Of a DNA stretch of 64,000 nt, positions 17,353 through 26,001 are shown piece after piece. The notes under the pieces were generated by a model. That model searched no databases and had not been told where the DNA came from. It saw nothing but the letters and a program-made list of their open reading frames with translations. The translations under genes were made by a program, and so were the position numbers. The stretch spans positions 1 to 64,000 of the forward strand of contig NZ_JAGRPM010000081.1 of assembly GCF_019449565.1 (NCBI RefSeq), given 5' to 3'. This DNA is from Rhodoblastus sp. (lineage in GTDB: Bacteria > Pseudomonadota > Alphaproteobacteria > Rhizobiales > Beijerinckiaceae). Numbering within the stretch: position 1 is the stretch's first letter; each line of letters opens with the position of its first letter.

Positions 17353-18422
17353 TGGGCTTTTTCGATTCCCTTGCGCTTCCCCTGCTGCATTCCATCGACG
17401 CCGAGCGCGCGCATCAGATGACGGTCTTCGCGCTGGAGCGCATGCCGCTGCCGCCATTGCCGAAGGATGATGACGCACTGGCGCAAAATATCTTCGGACT
17501 GGATTTTCCCAACCCGCTCGGCATGGCGGCGGGCTTCGACAAGGACGCGCGCGTCCCGGACCCCTTGCTTCACATGGGCTTCGGCTTCACGGAAGTCGGC
17601 ACGCTGACGCCGCGCCCGCAGCCGGGCAATCCCAAGCCGCGCCTGTTTCGTCTCCATGAGGATCGCGGCGTCGTCAACCGCTTCGGCTTCAACAATGGCG
17701 GGCACGCCGCGGCGCGGGCGCGCCTGCTGAAACGCAGCGGCAGGGGCGGGATCGTCGGCGTCAATATCGGCGCCAACAAGGATTCCATCGACCGCGCCGG
17801 CGATTATGTCGCCGGGATCGAGGCCTTCGCCGATCTCGCCTCTTTTTTCACGGTCAATATTTCCTCGCCTAACACGCCCGGCCTGCGCGACCTGCAACAG
17901 GCGGCGGCGCTCGACGACCTGCTCGCCCGCGTTCTGGACGCCCGCGACGCCTTCGCCGCGAGTGGACCGCGCCGCCCGGTCCTACTGAAGATCGCGCCCG
18001 ATGTCGCCCTCGCCGATCTCGACGACATCGTCCGCGTCGCCCGCGCGCGCGCCGTGGACGGCATGATCGTCTCCAACACCACGATTTCACGACCCGATTC
18101 CCTGCGCGACGACGCCCGCAAGGAAAGCGGCGGCCTTTCCGGCGCGCCGCTGTTCGCGCTTTCCACGCGGATGCTCGCCCAGACCTACATCCGGGTCGAG
18201 CGGCAATTCCCGCTGGTCGGGGTCGGAGGCGTGGATTCGCCCGAAGCCGCCTGGGCCAAGATCGAGGCCGGCGCCACCCTGGTCCAGCTCTATTCCGCGC
18301 TGGTCTATGAGGGCCTCGGGCTGGTCGACCGGATCAAGGACGGGTTGGTCGAACATTTACGCGCGAGAAAATTGCGGCAGATTGGCCCGGCGGTGGGCAG
18401 CGGCGTCAAGGACTGGCTCTAG
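17352..18422 (+). CDS. pyrD: Dihydroorotate dehydrogenase (quinone), class 2
   Basis: PyrD oxidises dihydroorotate to orotate at the inner membrane, passing electrons to ubiquinone through FMN; it is the fourth step of UMP synthesis. The 356-residue length and the N-terminal amphipathic extension (LPLLHSIDAERAHQMTVFAL) identify the membrane-associated class 2. FMN/substrate motifs include NPLGMAAGFDKD, FGFNNGG, the catalytic-loop NISSPNTPGLR, and VGVGGVDSPEAA. It is translationally coupled to the upstream DUF952 gene. Confidence 0.97.
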   Translation: MGFFDSLALPLLHSIDAERAHQMTVFALERMPLPPLPKDDDALAQNIFGLDFPNPLGMAAGFDKDARVPDPLLHMGFGFTEVGTLTPRPQPGNPKPRLFRLHEDRGVVNRFGFNNGGHAAARARLLKRSGRGGIVGVNIGANKDSIDRAGDYVAGIEAFADLASFFTVNISSPNTPGLRDLQQAAALDDLLARVLDARDAFAASGPRRPVLLKIAPDVALADLDDIVRVARARAVDGMIVSNTTISRPDSLRDDARKESGGLSGAPLFALSTRMLAQTYIRVERQFPLVGVGGVDSPEAAWAKIEAGATLVQLYSALVYEGLGLVDRIKDGLVEHLRARKLRQIGPAVGSGVKDWL

Positions 18423-18461
18423 CCCCGGCCAGGACGCCGTCAAAACTCAAGTTCCCGACGC

Positions 18462-18492
18462 AAAAAAGCGCGGCGAAAGATCCGCCGCGCCT
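18462..18492 (-). terminator. Intrinsic terminator for the exported-protein gene at 18535
   Basis: On the minus strand GCGCGGCG and CGCCGCGC form an eight-base stem around a seven-base loop, followed by a run of six T. It lies between the convergent ends of pyrD and the 18535 gene. Confidence 0.75.
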
Positions 18493-18534
18493 TCGTCATT
18501 CCGAAATGTCCGCTCGGGCCTTACTGACCAGGCA

Positions 18535-18927
18535 TTACTTGGCCAGATCGTTATAGGCGACCCGGTCAAGGACGGTGGCCTTCATGGCCTGGGCGCCGTT
18601 CAGGCAGTCGAACTGAACGAGCTTGCCTTCCGCCGTGTCGAGACGGGCGGGCTTGTCGACATCCACGGTCATCTGGACGCGCATGGACGAAGCGGCGGAC
18701 GGCGCACGATCTTCGCGATAGGCGTCGGCGACGATCACGTTGAGCTTGCAACGGCCATCAGCCTGCGAAAAATAGCCGCCGAGCTGCTTCGAGCCGACGT
18801 CGAGCATGATGCCCTGATAAGGCTTGACCGTACGGACCATATTGTCTTCAGCGGCGGCGAAGCCCGCCGAAGCGACGAGGCCGGCGGCGGCGAGAATGAC
18901 GGCGGTGAGGCGACGTGCTTTCTGCAT
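18535..18927 (-). CDS. Small exported protein of unknown function
   Basis: The 130-residue product has a clear signal peptide (RRLTAVILAAAGLVASAGFAAA) and a mature domain with MVRTVKPYQGIMLDVGSKQ, a cysteine in DGRCKLNVIVAD and another in VQFDCLNGA that could form a disulfide. The start at 18927 is preferred over 18954 because it follows AAGGGA and begins directly with the signal peptide. No family was recognised. A T-rich promoter-like region precedes it and a terminator follows, so it is probably a single-gene unit for an abundant periplasmic protein. Confidence 0.75.
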   Translation of the reverse strand: MQKARRLTAVILAAAGLVASAGFAAAEDNMVRTVKPYQGIMLDVGSKQLGGYFSQADGRCKLNVIVADAYREDRAPSAASSMRVQMTVDVDKPARLDTAEGKLVQFDCLNGAQAMKATVLDRVAYNDLAK

Positions 18928-19118
18928 TGTTCGATCCCTTCGAAATCTCTGCATCCGATTGGATGAGCCGGTCAGTCCGAGTAGCCGGACCTCCGGTCGG
19001 CGCCGCGCGAGGAGCGACGTCTATACTAAGGTCTATAATATTGCAGTGCAGCACGAAATTTGCAGTGCGAAAATTGCATAGCTGAGCCGCATATCGCGCA
19101 TGGCCTGGCTCAAGGAGC

Positions 19119-19139
19119 GGGCCAAACGAGGTTTGGCCC
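19119..19139. repeat. Perfect inverted repeat, possible terminator or operator
   Basis: GGGCCAAAC and GTTTGGCCC form a nine-base perfect stem with a three-base loop in the divergent region between the exported-protein gene and the methyltransferase gene. It has no T-run. Its position 60 bases before the methyltransferase start also allows a regulatory role. Confidence 0.4.
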
Positions 19140-19199
19140 GGATTTCGCTTTGCGATCAATGGCCTCCCAAATGGGCGGCCGCTCTATTATGATGGATCC

Positions 19200-19802
19200 A
19201 TGATCGATCCCCGCCTTCATTCTCCCGCCGTCGCCCGCAATCGCGACGCCATTCTCGAGGTTCTGCGTCGCATATTGCCGACAAGAGGGCTGGTGCTCGA
19301 AATCGGCAGCGGCTCCGGCGAACACGCCGTGCATTTCGCCGCCGCCCTGCCCCGGGTGACTTTTCAGCCCTCCGACATCGATCCGAACGCCCGCGCGAGC
19401 ATCGACGCCTGGACCGCCAAAAAGCGACGGCAGAACATTCATCCCGCCGTCGCCCTCGACGCCACGCGCCCGCCCCGGCCCGTGTGCCGGGCCGACGCCA
19501 TCCTCTGCATCGACATGCTCCACGTCGCGCCATGGGCCGCGACCGAAGGCCTGTTCTACCAGGCCTATGACCTGCTCCAGCCGGGCGGCGCGCTTTACCT
19601 TTACGGGCCCTTCCTGCGCGAGGGCGTCCAGACGGCGGAGGGCAAGCTCGCCTTCGACGCCAGATTGCGCGCGCATAATCCCGAATGGGGATTGCGCGAC
19701 TTGGCCGCCGTCGAGGCGACGGCGCGCGCCAATGATTTTTTCGCGCCGGAGATCGTCGAAATGCCCGGCGACAATTTGAGCGTGACGTTCAGACGTTTCT
19801 AG
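19200..19802 (+). CDS. DUF938-family SAM-dependent methyltransferase
   Basis: The 200-residue protein carries SAM-binding motif I as VLEIGSGSGEHAVHFA (about residues 32-47), followed by SDIDPNARASI and a LLQPGGALYLYGPF strand that matches the DUF938 group of class I methyltransferases. The substrate is unknown. It starts with MIDPRLHSPAVARNRDAIL, a conserved opening in the family. It is convergent with the GT4 gene; a GC-rich palindrome lies in the 32-base gap. Confidence 0.85.
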   Translation: MIDPRLHSPAVARNRDAILEVLRRILPTRGLVLEIGSGSGEHAVHFAAALPRVTFQPSDIDPNARASIDAWTAKKRRQNIHPAVALDATRPPRPVCRADAILCIDMLHVAPWAATEGLFYQAYDLLQPGGALYLYGPFLREGVQTAEGKLAFDARLRAHNPEWGLRDLAAVEATARANDFFAPEIVEMPGDNLSVTFRRF

Positions 19803-19862
19803 GCATAGGCGCCGCGCAAGCGCGGCGCACACTTCTAGGCATAGACGCGCCGCGCAAGCGCG
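19793..19862. repeat. Imperfect direct duplication with GC-rich palindromes between convergent genes
   Basis: The segment TTCTAGGCATAG followed by GCGCCGCGCaagCGCGGCGC occurs twice (about 19797-19828 and 19833-19865). The right copy encodes the last residues of the GT4 protein, so the left copy is a duplicate of that gene's tail. Each copy can form a GC hairpin that could end transcription from either side. Confidence 0.6.
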
Positions 19863-20872
19863 GCGCTTCTGGCCCGGATAACATTGTCGATGAACTGGCG
19901 CGCGCTCTCGGGCCAGGTGTAACGCGCGGCGTGGGCGCGGCAGGTTTCGCGCGAGAGCGCCAAGGCCCCGAGGCAGGCCGCGCGCAAATCCTCGCTCAAG
20001 ACGCCGATGCGAGGATCCGTGACGACGTCCAGCGGACCCGGGACAGGGAAGGCCGCCACCGGCGCGCCGCAAGCCAGCGCCTCAATCATCACATTGCCGA
20101 AAGTGTCGGTGCGGCTGGGAAAGACGAAGACATCGGCCGCCGAATAAAAGCCCGCGAGTTCGTGGCGCGCTTTCACGCCGACGAAACGGCTCTTCGGGAA
20201 CCGCTCCCGCAGTAACGGTCGCGAGGGGCCGTCTCCAACCACGATTTTCGACCCGGGCAAGTCGAGGGCGAGGAAGGCCTCGATGTTTTTCTCGGGCGCG
20301 ACGCGGCCGCAATAGAGAAAAAAAGGGCGCGGCAGGTCAGCCAGTTCGCGCGGCAATTCATCGATGGGGCGGAACAGGCTCTGGTCCACGCCGCGCGGCC
20401 AGAGCATCGGCGGCTGGAAGCCGCGCGCGGCGAGATCGCCGGCAAGGGTCTGGGTGGCGACCATGAGGCCCGCGCTGCCGGCATGGAACCGCCTCAGGGC
20501 GGCATAGGACCAAGCGGCGGGGATCGGCCAGCGCGCCTCCACATATTCTGGGAAGCGGGTGTGATAGGAGGTGGTGAAGATTTCGCCGTTGCGCGGGCAC
20601 CAATAGGTCGCTGCGACGCCGAGCGGGCCTTCGGTGGCGATATGGACGTGATCAGGCCGATGTGCGCGGATCAACTCGCCGACGGCCTTTGCGCTGGTGA
20701 GCGCGAGGCGGATTTCCGGATAGGACGGCGCCGCGATGGTGTGGAACTGGTCCGGCCCGATGACTACGAATTCATGGCCGAGCTTTTCGCCCGCCGCGAT
20801 CAGGTTGGAGAGCGTGACGACGACCCCATTGACCTGGGGACGCCAGGCGTCCGTGACGATGCAGATCTTCAC
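19835..20872 (-). CDS. Glycosyltransferase family 4 (alpha-glycosyl/mannosyltransferase type)
   Basis: The 345-residue protein has the GT-B fold of GT4 enzymes: an N-terminal Rossmann domain opening MKICIVTDAWRPQVNGVV, HIATEGPLGVAATYWC, and a C-terminal donor domain with GRVAPEKNIEAFLALD, VGDGPSR and the SRTDTFGNVMIEALACG motif with its catalytic Glu pair. Closest known relatives act on lipid acceptors with GDP-mannose or UDP-sugars, making glycolipids at the inner membrane. The exact sugar cannot be read from sequence. Confidence 0.88.
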   Translation of the reverse strand: MKICIVTDAWRPQVNGVVVTLSNLIAAGEKLGHEFVVIGPDQFHTIAAPSYPEIRLALTSAKAVGELIRAHRPDHVHIATEGPLGVAATYWCPRNGEIFTTSYHTRFPEYVEARWPIPAAWSYAALRRFHAGSAGLMVATQTLAGDLAARGFQPPMLWPRGVDQSLFRPIDELPRELADLPRPFFLYCGRVAPEKNIEAFLALDLPGSKIVVGDGPSRPLLRERFPKSRFVGVKARHELAGFYSAADVFVFPSRTDTFGNVMIEALACGAPVAAFPVPGPLDVVTDPRIGVLSEDLRAACLGALALSRETCRAHAARYTWPESARQFIDNVIRARSAALARRVYA

Positions 20873-21045
20873 AGGAGGCGCCCCCCGGATGAGGGGCGCG
20901 GAAGGCGCCGGCTGCGGTCGGCGACGCGACGCAATTCATTCTCGGGTTCGCCATGGCTCATGCAGCCCCCGTAGCAATTCGATGTGACCGATTTAATAAA
21001 AACTCCGGTCGCCCGCTCGAACGCCTCAGGAAATGGCTAAAAGCC

Positions 21046-21393
21046 TCAGTTCTTGCCCCGCATGTTGAGCAGCCGAAGCGCCAGCCAGACCGGGAGCACG
21101 ATGGCCGCGCCCGCCGCGAGATATTCCGCGATGTCGCGAATCGCCTCGAAGCCCATGTTCCAGAAACGCTCGACGATATGGCGCAGCCCGACGAGGACGT
21201 CGATGGGCCGGATATCGAGCCAGATCAGGAAGAAGCCGACGATCAGCGAGAGAAAGAGCAGCCGCACCGCGACCGAGGAGGGCGAGCCGCCGAGGAATCG
21301 CTCCAAATCGTTTGGTTCGCGGCGCTGCGCCGCCGCGAGATCGGACTCGCGGGGCTCGAACGGATGGCGCGCCGGGCTGTTGTTTTCGGTCAT
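21046..21393 (-). CDS. Small membrane protein (DUF6460-like)
   Basis: The 115-residue product has a polar N-terminus (residues 1-40, NDLERFLGGSPSSVAVRL) and two membrane helices (about 43-62 and 92-110) separated by a segment with ERFWNMGFEAIRDI. The pattern resembles small integrase-independent inner-membrane proteins classed as DUF6460 in related bacteria, with unknown function. It is followed 28 bases downstream by another envelope-type gene at 21422, although in the same direction the order is 21883-21422 then 21393-21046, so the two may be one operon. Confidence 0.7.
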   Translation of the reverse strand: MTENNSPARHPFEPRESDLAAAQRREPNDLERFLGGSPSSVAVRLLFLSLIVGFFLIWLDIRPIDVLVGLRHIVERFWNMGFEAIRDIAEYLAAGAAIVLPVWLALRLLNMRGKN

Positions 21394-21421
21394 GGCGGTC
21401 TTCTCGCGGAATAGGATGAGG

Positions 21422-21883
21422 TCAGAGCGTTGAGGGCGGGGTCTTGGGGCCGGACTCGCGGAACAGTTGCATCATCCTGCGCATGAAGCGTTCGGCGCGG
21501 TCAAGGGCGCGGTCGAAACGGCGCTCCTCCTCGACCTCGGCCGCCTGCGGCGCGGCGGGCGCAGCGGCTTTCAGCCGCGTGTTTTCCTTAGCGAGCCGGT
21601 CGATCTCCGCCTCCAGCGCCGCGCGCTCGTCGGCGCCGGCGCGGCACTGGACCTGGCCGGACGCCAGCGTGCAGAGCGAAACCTGGCCGGTGCGGGTGTC
21701 GAGCCGCAAGAAGCCGTCGGCGACCGGCGTCATGGCGAAACGGCCATTGGCCGAGTCGGGGGCTTCAAACGGAGCGGCGGAGGGAGGCGCCGGTTCGGCG
21801 CGCGCCGAAATCGCCCCGGCGATGGGCATGAACGCCACCGACGCAATAGCGAGGCGGAAGATTCCGGCTGGGGCTTTCCTCAT
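21422..21883 (-). CDS. Periplasmic coiled-coil protein of unknown function
   Basis: The 153-residue product carries a signal peptide (residues 1-29, to ISARA), a short beta-rich region (RFAMTPVADGFLRLDTRTGQ then VSLCTLASGQVQCRAG with two cysteines), and a C-terminal coiled coil (ERAALEAEIDRLAKENTRLK) ending in a basic helix, RAERFMRRMMQLF. Similar proteins occur widely in this order without assigned function. It sits directly upstream of the small membrane protein gene and may act with it at the inner membrane. Confidence 0.75.
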   Translation of the reverse strand: MRKAPAGIFRLAIASVAFMPIAGAISARAEPAPPSAAPFEAPDSANGRFAMTPVADGFLRLDTRTGQVSLCTLASGQVQCRAGADERAALEAEIDRLAKENTRLKAAAPAAPQAAEVEEERRFDRALDRAERFMRRMMQLFRESGPKTPPSTL

Positions 21884-22017
21884 GGTCGCGCGCCTTTCCG
21901 GCCGGTTCGCGCCGGCCTTGCGGCCCGGCGGCCAATGCGGAAAGCGGGCGCCGGCGGGATGAATTCTCGCCCTTGAAATAGGCGGCTCCCGGCCCGGCGC
22001 CAGAGGATGGGCGAAAT

Positions 22018-22710
22018 TTAATCGCCCATCGCGCCGGCTGAAATATCGCTCATCGCCTCGATGCGGGCTGCGGCGATCACGGCCTGGGTGCGGCTTTCGA
22101 CGCCGAGCTTCTGCAGGATCGCCGAGACATGGGCCTTCACTGTCGCCTCGGACACTGAAAGCTCATAGGCGATCTGCTTGTTGAGCAGGCCTTCCGACAG
22201 CATCATCAGCACCCGCACCTGTTGCGGCGTCAGCGAAGCGAGCCGGCGCACGCTGTCGGCCGTATCGCGATCGACCGGACCGTTCAGATCGACGTCGGAC
22301 GGCGCCCACAAATCGCCCGCGAGAACGGCGCGGATCGCCGATTGCATGGTCTCCATGTCCGTGCTCTTCGGAATGAAGCCGGAAGCCCCGAAATCAATGC
22401 ACAGGCGGATGACATTACGCTCTTCGCGGCCGGACACCACAACGACGGGCACGCCCGGATATTGCGCGCGCAACATCATCAGGCCCGAATAGCCGCGAAC
22501 GCCCGGCATGGCGAGATCCAGCAGGATCAGATCCACTTCGGAATTGGCCTCAAGGGCCTTGGTCACGCCTTCCAGCGCGCCGCACTCGACAATTTCTGCT
22601 CCCGCCACGGCGTTGGCGACAGCCTGCCGCAAGGCTCCCCGAACCAGTGGGTGATCATCTGCGATCAAAATACGCGTTGTCTGATGCTCCACTCTTCCCA
22701 CCTCAGGCAC
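22018..22710 (-). CDS. LuxR/NarL-family response regulator
   Basis: The 230-residue protein has a receiver domain (ILIADDHPLVRGALRQAV; phosphoacceptor Asp in DLILLDLAMPG; conserved Ser/Thr and Lys as VVSG and IPKS) and a C-terminal LuxR helix-turn-helix (LTPQQVRVLMMLSEGLLNKQ, then ELSVSEATVKAHVSAIL). It would be activated by a histidine kinase that is not encoded next to it. Related regulators control PQQ-alcohol oxidation in other bacteria, which fits the gene content here but is only suggestive. Confidence 0.92.
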   Translation of the reverse strand: MPEVGRVEHQTTRILIADDHPLVRGALRQAVANAVAGAEIVECGALEGVTKALEANSEVDLILLDLAMPGVRGYSGLMMLRAQYPGVPVVVVSGREERNVIRLCIDFGASGFIPKSTDMETMQSAIRAVLAGDLWAPSDVDLNGPVDRDTADSVRRLASLTPQQVRVLMMLSEGLLNKQIAYELSVSEATVKAHVSAILQKLGVESRTQAVIAAARIEAMSDISAGAMGD

Positions 22711-22749
22711 GAGACATTATCTCCAGCCAGCGCTGGCGCGCATCAGCCG

Positions 22750-22771
22750 GTACAACACTTGTCAATTGTAC
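22750..22771. promoter_or_regulatory. Inverted repeat upstream of the LuxR-type regulator
   Basis: GTACAA-N10-TTGTAC is a perfect six-base inverted repeat 40 bases before the regulator start. NarL-type dimers bind such spaced inverted repeats, so autoregulation is possible. Confidence 0.35.
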
Positions 22772-23008
22772 TTCTTTCATTTCTATACTCAAGTCGAACA
22801 GCCATAAAGGAGAATTTTCATCCTGCAAAGGTTACGAAAAAGGCTGAGGTTTCCCTTCGCATCCGCGGAAATTTTTTTGCGCCGCAGCAGATGACGTGGA
22901 GCGACCGATCCATCCGGCGCGCGACTCGCAAAACTGCGCTCTTGAATATCACGATATGAAGACTTGTCACTTTTCCGCATCCGCGCCGGCGAATTTCGTA
23001 GGTTCGGC

Positions 23009-24256
23009 TCAGCTTTTAGCGCCAGAACGCAGCCTTTCCTCGACGGCCCGCAGTTCCGCCTCCCGGCGGAAAAGATAGTCCCGGGTGATTGGAAGGGCCT
23101 CGAATTTCCTGACCAGCTGAAATTGCAGGACGACACAGCCCTCGTAGCGAAAGGCGCATTCCGAGGCGGCGAGATAGAATTCCCAGATCCGGCAGAACCG
23201 CTCGCCAAATATTTCCCGCGCCGCGTCGCGGTTCGCCTTAAAGCGCGCGCGCCAATGTTCGAGCGTCAGCGCGTAATGTTCGCGAAGAACCTCCAGATCG
23301 GCCACAGCGAGTCCGGCGCGCGCAAGCGAAGGCGCTATTTCCATCAGGGAAGGAATATAGCCGTCGGGGAAGATATATTTGCGCAGCCAGGAACTGGTCG
23401 GCGCGGGAGCTCCTAAATGCCCGATGGTGTGGACCAAGGCCACGCCGTCTTCCGCCAGCAATTCGGCGACCCGCGCAAAGAAGGCGTCATAGTTTTTCGG
23501 GCCGACATGTTCGAACATGCCGATCGAAACGACCCGATCGAAACTTCCCCCGACTTCGCGATAATCCTTGAGCGCGAAATGGACCGTGTCCGCCAAACCC
23601 GCGCTTTGCGCCCTTTGCCGGGCGAGTTGGAGCTGCTCGCGCGCCAGGGTCACGCCGAGAACCTCGGCGCCGCAGTTCTGGGCGAGATAAAGCGCCAGTC
23701 CGCCCCAGCCGCAGCCGATATCGAGAACCTTCTGGCCGGGAGAGAGCGCGAGCTTGGCGGCGATGTGACGTTTCTTGGCCAGTTGCGCGGCTTCGAGGCT
23801 GGCCGAGGGCGTCTCGAAATAGGCGCAGGAGTATTGCAGGTCATCGTCGAGGAACAGCCGGTAGAACCCTGCGTCGAGATCGTAATGATGCGAAGCGTTG
23901 GCGCGGGCCCGGCCCGGCGCGACGCCGGGTCCCAACCTTTGCCACAGGCTTTGCAGCGTCCGCAGTGCGGTCAGAAGCCCAGGGCCGCCGGGCGCGACGA
24001 TGTTTCGCGCGCCCAGCGCCAGCAGATTATAGAGATCGCCCAGGATCAGTTCGAACCGTCCATCGGCATAGAGTTCGCCCAAACCCATTTCGGGATCGCG
24101 GATCAGCTCCCATTCGGCAGCCTTGTCCGCGAACCGGAGGCCGCAGAACGGCGGCCTGCCATCTCCCACGACAAAGGCAGGACCGGTGGACGTCCGGACC
24201 TCCAATGAACCCTTTCGAATAAGCCGCCGCAGAAAATGTTGAAGCAACCAGGACAT
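23009..24256 (-). CDS. cfa: Cyclopropane-fatty-acyl-phospholipid synthase
   Basis: The 415-residue enzyme adds a methylene group from SAM to cis double bonds of membrane phospholipids. An N-terminal lipid-binding region (about 1-120, with ELYADGRFELILGDLYNLL) precedes the methyltransferase domain with LDIGCGWGGLALYLAQ (motif I), GVTLAREQLQLA, and DRVVSIGMFEHVGPKNY. The C-terminus contains the family's FRLVRKFEALPITRDYL-like tail. The protein is slightly longer than the E. coli enzyme. It is convergent with nothing close and probably monocistronic. Confidence 0.94.
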   Translation of the reverse strand: MSWLLQHFLRRLIRKGSLEVRTSTGPAFVVGDGRPPFCGLRFADKAAEWELIRDPEMGLGELYADGRFELILGDLYNLLALGARNIVAPGGPGLLTALRTLQSLWQRLGPGVAPGRARANASHHYDLDAGFYRLFLDDDLQYSCAYFETPSASLEAAQLAKKRHIAAKLALSPGQKVLDIGCGWGGLALYLAQNCGAEVLGVTLAREQLQLARQRAQSAGLADTVHFALKDYREVGGSFDRVVSIGMFEHVGPKNYDAFFARVAELLAEDGVALVHTIGHLGAPAPTSSWLRKYIFPDGYIPSLMEIAPSLARAGLAVADLEVLREHYALTLEHWRARFKANRDAAREIFGERFCRIWEFYLAASECAFRYEGCVVLQFQLVRKFEALPITRDYLFRREAELRAVEERLRSGAKS

Positions 24257-24648
24257 GGCCTGACCGGACGCTGGGAACTAATCCGCCGATTTCGGCGGGT
24301 GGATCTCTTAGAATTCATTTCAGCTGGCGTGCGTTCCCTTGGCCTCTGCCGCTATTTCAGCCGTTTTGGGTGAAACCGCGCCGTATCGGCGCCAAGGTCC
24401 TAAAACAGGCAGCTTGCTTATGCCGAAAAAAACGCCAAAAGTGATCCAGCGCAAGGAAGCCGCCCCTCGTTCCATGGTTGGGTGTCGCATCCGGGAAAGG
24501 GTTCATCCTTGCCGCAGGTGCAATAAAATTGCGACAAAGTGCCGCTCGCGAGAGCGACAGAAAGTCTGTATAGCAGGCAGTCGCTTGAGGGAATGTTCAG
24601 CCGCGACGGGACGCGCCCGCGCGGCGCGTGGTCCAGAGGACAGCGAAG
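24257..24648. other. Intergenic region upstream of hemA, no gene seen
   Basis: The 392 bases separate the divergent cfa and hemA genes. A hairpin CCGCCGA/TCGGCGG lies at about 24283-24298 near the cfa start. A CGCTC-GCGA-GAGCG palindrome at about 24543-24556 lies some 95 bases before hemA, with TATAGC 20 bases further on that could be a -10 element. No FNR-type TTGAT-N4-ATCAA box was found. No frame has the codon bias of the host genes. Confidence 0.5.
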
Positions 24649-25935
24649 ATGCAGTATCGGCAGATTTTCGAAAACGCGATCGGCAAGCTCAAGACAGAAC
24701 AGCGCTACCGCGTCTTTGCCGATATTGAGCGCGATTCCGAACGTTTCCCGCATGCGATCTGGCGCGACCACAGCGGCGCCGCGCATGACATCACCATCTG
24801 GTGCTCCAACGATTATCTCGGCATGGGCGTGAACCCCGAGGTGATCGCAGCGATGAAATCCGCCACCGCCAAGCACGGCGCCGGCGCCGGCGGCACCCGC
24901 AATATTTCCGGCACCAGCCATCCGCTGGTCATGCTCGAAGCCGAACTGGCCGATCTTCACGGCAAGGAAGCCGCCCTGGTTTTCACCTCGGGCTGGATTT
25001 CCAATCTCGCCGCCATTTCGACCATCGCCGACCTGCTGCCGAACTGCCTGATCCTCTCAGACGCGCTCAATCATAATTCGATGATCGAGGGCGTCCGCCG
25101 CTCCTCCGCCGAACGCAAGATCTGGCGCCATAATGACGTCGCCCATCTCGAGGAACTGCTTGCCGCCCAACCGCTGGAGCGCGCCAAGCTGATCGTATTC
25201 GAAAGCCTTTATTCCATGGACGGCGATATTTCGCCGATCAAGGAGATCTGCGACCTCGCCGAAAAATACAACGCTATGACCTATATCGACGAGGTCCATG
25301 CGGTCGCCATGTATGGCGCGCGCGGCGGCGGCGTCGCCGAGCGCGAAGGCCAGATGCACCGCATCGACGTGATCGAGGGCACGCTGGCCAAGGGCTTTGG
25401 CGTGATCGGCGGCTATATCGCGGCGTCGCCGGCGATCTGCGACGCCGTGCGCTCCTTCGCCCCGAGCTTCATTTTCAGCACCGCGCTGCCGCCGGCCGTC
25501 TGCGCCGCCGCCGCCCAATCAGTGCGCATCGCCAAGACCCGCCCGGAATTGCGCATGGCCCACCAGCGCCAGTCCTGGCTGACCAAGCACGCGCTCATGC
25601 GCGCCGGGCTGCCCGTACTGCCCAATCCGTCGCATATCGTGCCGGTCATGGTGGGTGACGCGCAATTGTGCAAGGCGGCCAGCGACATGTTGCTGGAGCG
25701 CCACGGCATCTACATCCAGCCGATCAACTATCCGACCGTTGCGCGCGGCACGGAGCGGCTGCGCATCACGCCGACGCCGCATCACGGAGACGCCCATATC
25801 GCCCATCTGGTCGAGGCTCTGGTCGATGTCTGGACAACCTTGCGCATTCCCTTCGCCGAGGTCAGCGACGTTGAGTCGCCCTTCGCCAATGACGCGCATT
25901 GCACTTATCCGGCCATGAAACGCGCGGCTGAGTAA
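24649..25935 (+). CDS. hemA: 5-aminolevulinate synthase
   Basis: This PLP enzyme condenses glycine with succinyl-CoA to 5-aminolevulinate, the first tetrapyrrole step in alphaproteobacteria (C4 pathway). The 428-residue protein contains WCSNDYLGMG, HGAGAGGTRNISGTSHPLV, DEVHAVAMYGARGGG and the PLP lysine Lys248 in TLAKGFGVIGG. The ATG at 24649 is preferred because it gives the conserved opening MQYRQIFENAI and follows AGAGGA. It supports haem and, if the host is phototrophic or methylotrophic, bacteriochlorophyll or cytochrome supply. Confidence 0.97.
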   Translation: MQYRQIFENAIGKLKTEQRYRVFADIERDSERFPHAIWRDHSGAAHDITIWCSNDYLGMGVNPEVIAAMKSATAKHGAGAGGTRNISGTSHPLVMLEAELADLHGKEAALVFTSGWISNLAAISTIADLLPNCLILSDALNHNSMIEGVRRSSAERKIWRHNDVAHLEELLAAQPLERAKLIVFESLYSMDGDISPIKEICDLAEKYNAMTYIDEVHAVAMYGARGGGVAEREGQMHRIDVIEGTLAKGFGVIGGYIAASPAICDAVRSFAPSFIFSTALPPAVCAAAAQSVRIAKTRPELRMAHQRQSWLTKHALMRAGLPVLPNPSHIVPVMVGDAQLCKAASDMLLERHGIYIQPINYPTVARGTERLRITPTPHHGDAHIAHLVEALVDVWTTLRIPFAEVSDVESPFANDAHCTYPAMKRAAE

Positions 25936-25943
25936 GCCGCGCC

Positions 25944-25993
25944 CCCCTCATCCGGCGCTGACGCGCCACCTTCTCCCGCAAGGGGAGAAGGCA
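25944..25993. repeat. RIME-like palindromic intergenic element
   Basis: The 50 bases after hemA read CCCCCTCATCCGGCGC, then a short spacer and CCTTCTCCCgcaaGGGGAGAAGG, the layout of the short mosaic palindromes dispersed in rhizobial genomes. It can form a strong hairpin and lies between the convergent hemA and transglycosylase genes. A partial, inverted relative (CGCCCCTCATCCGG on the minus strand) is seen at about 20886-20906. Confidence 0.6.
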
Positions 25994-26001
25994 CGGATGC
26001 A

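Noticed and set aside
24543..24556. CGCTC-GCGA-GAGCG palindrome upstream of hemA as an FNR or other known operator
   Set aside because: It does not match FNR, Irr or other known hemA operators that I can name. It is noted only as part of the intergenic region.
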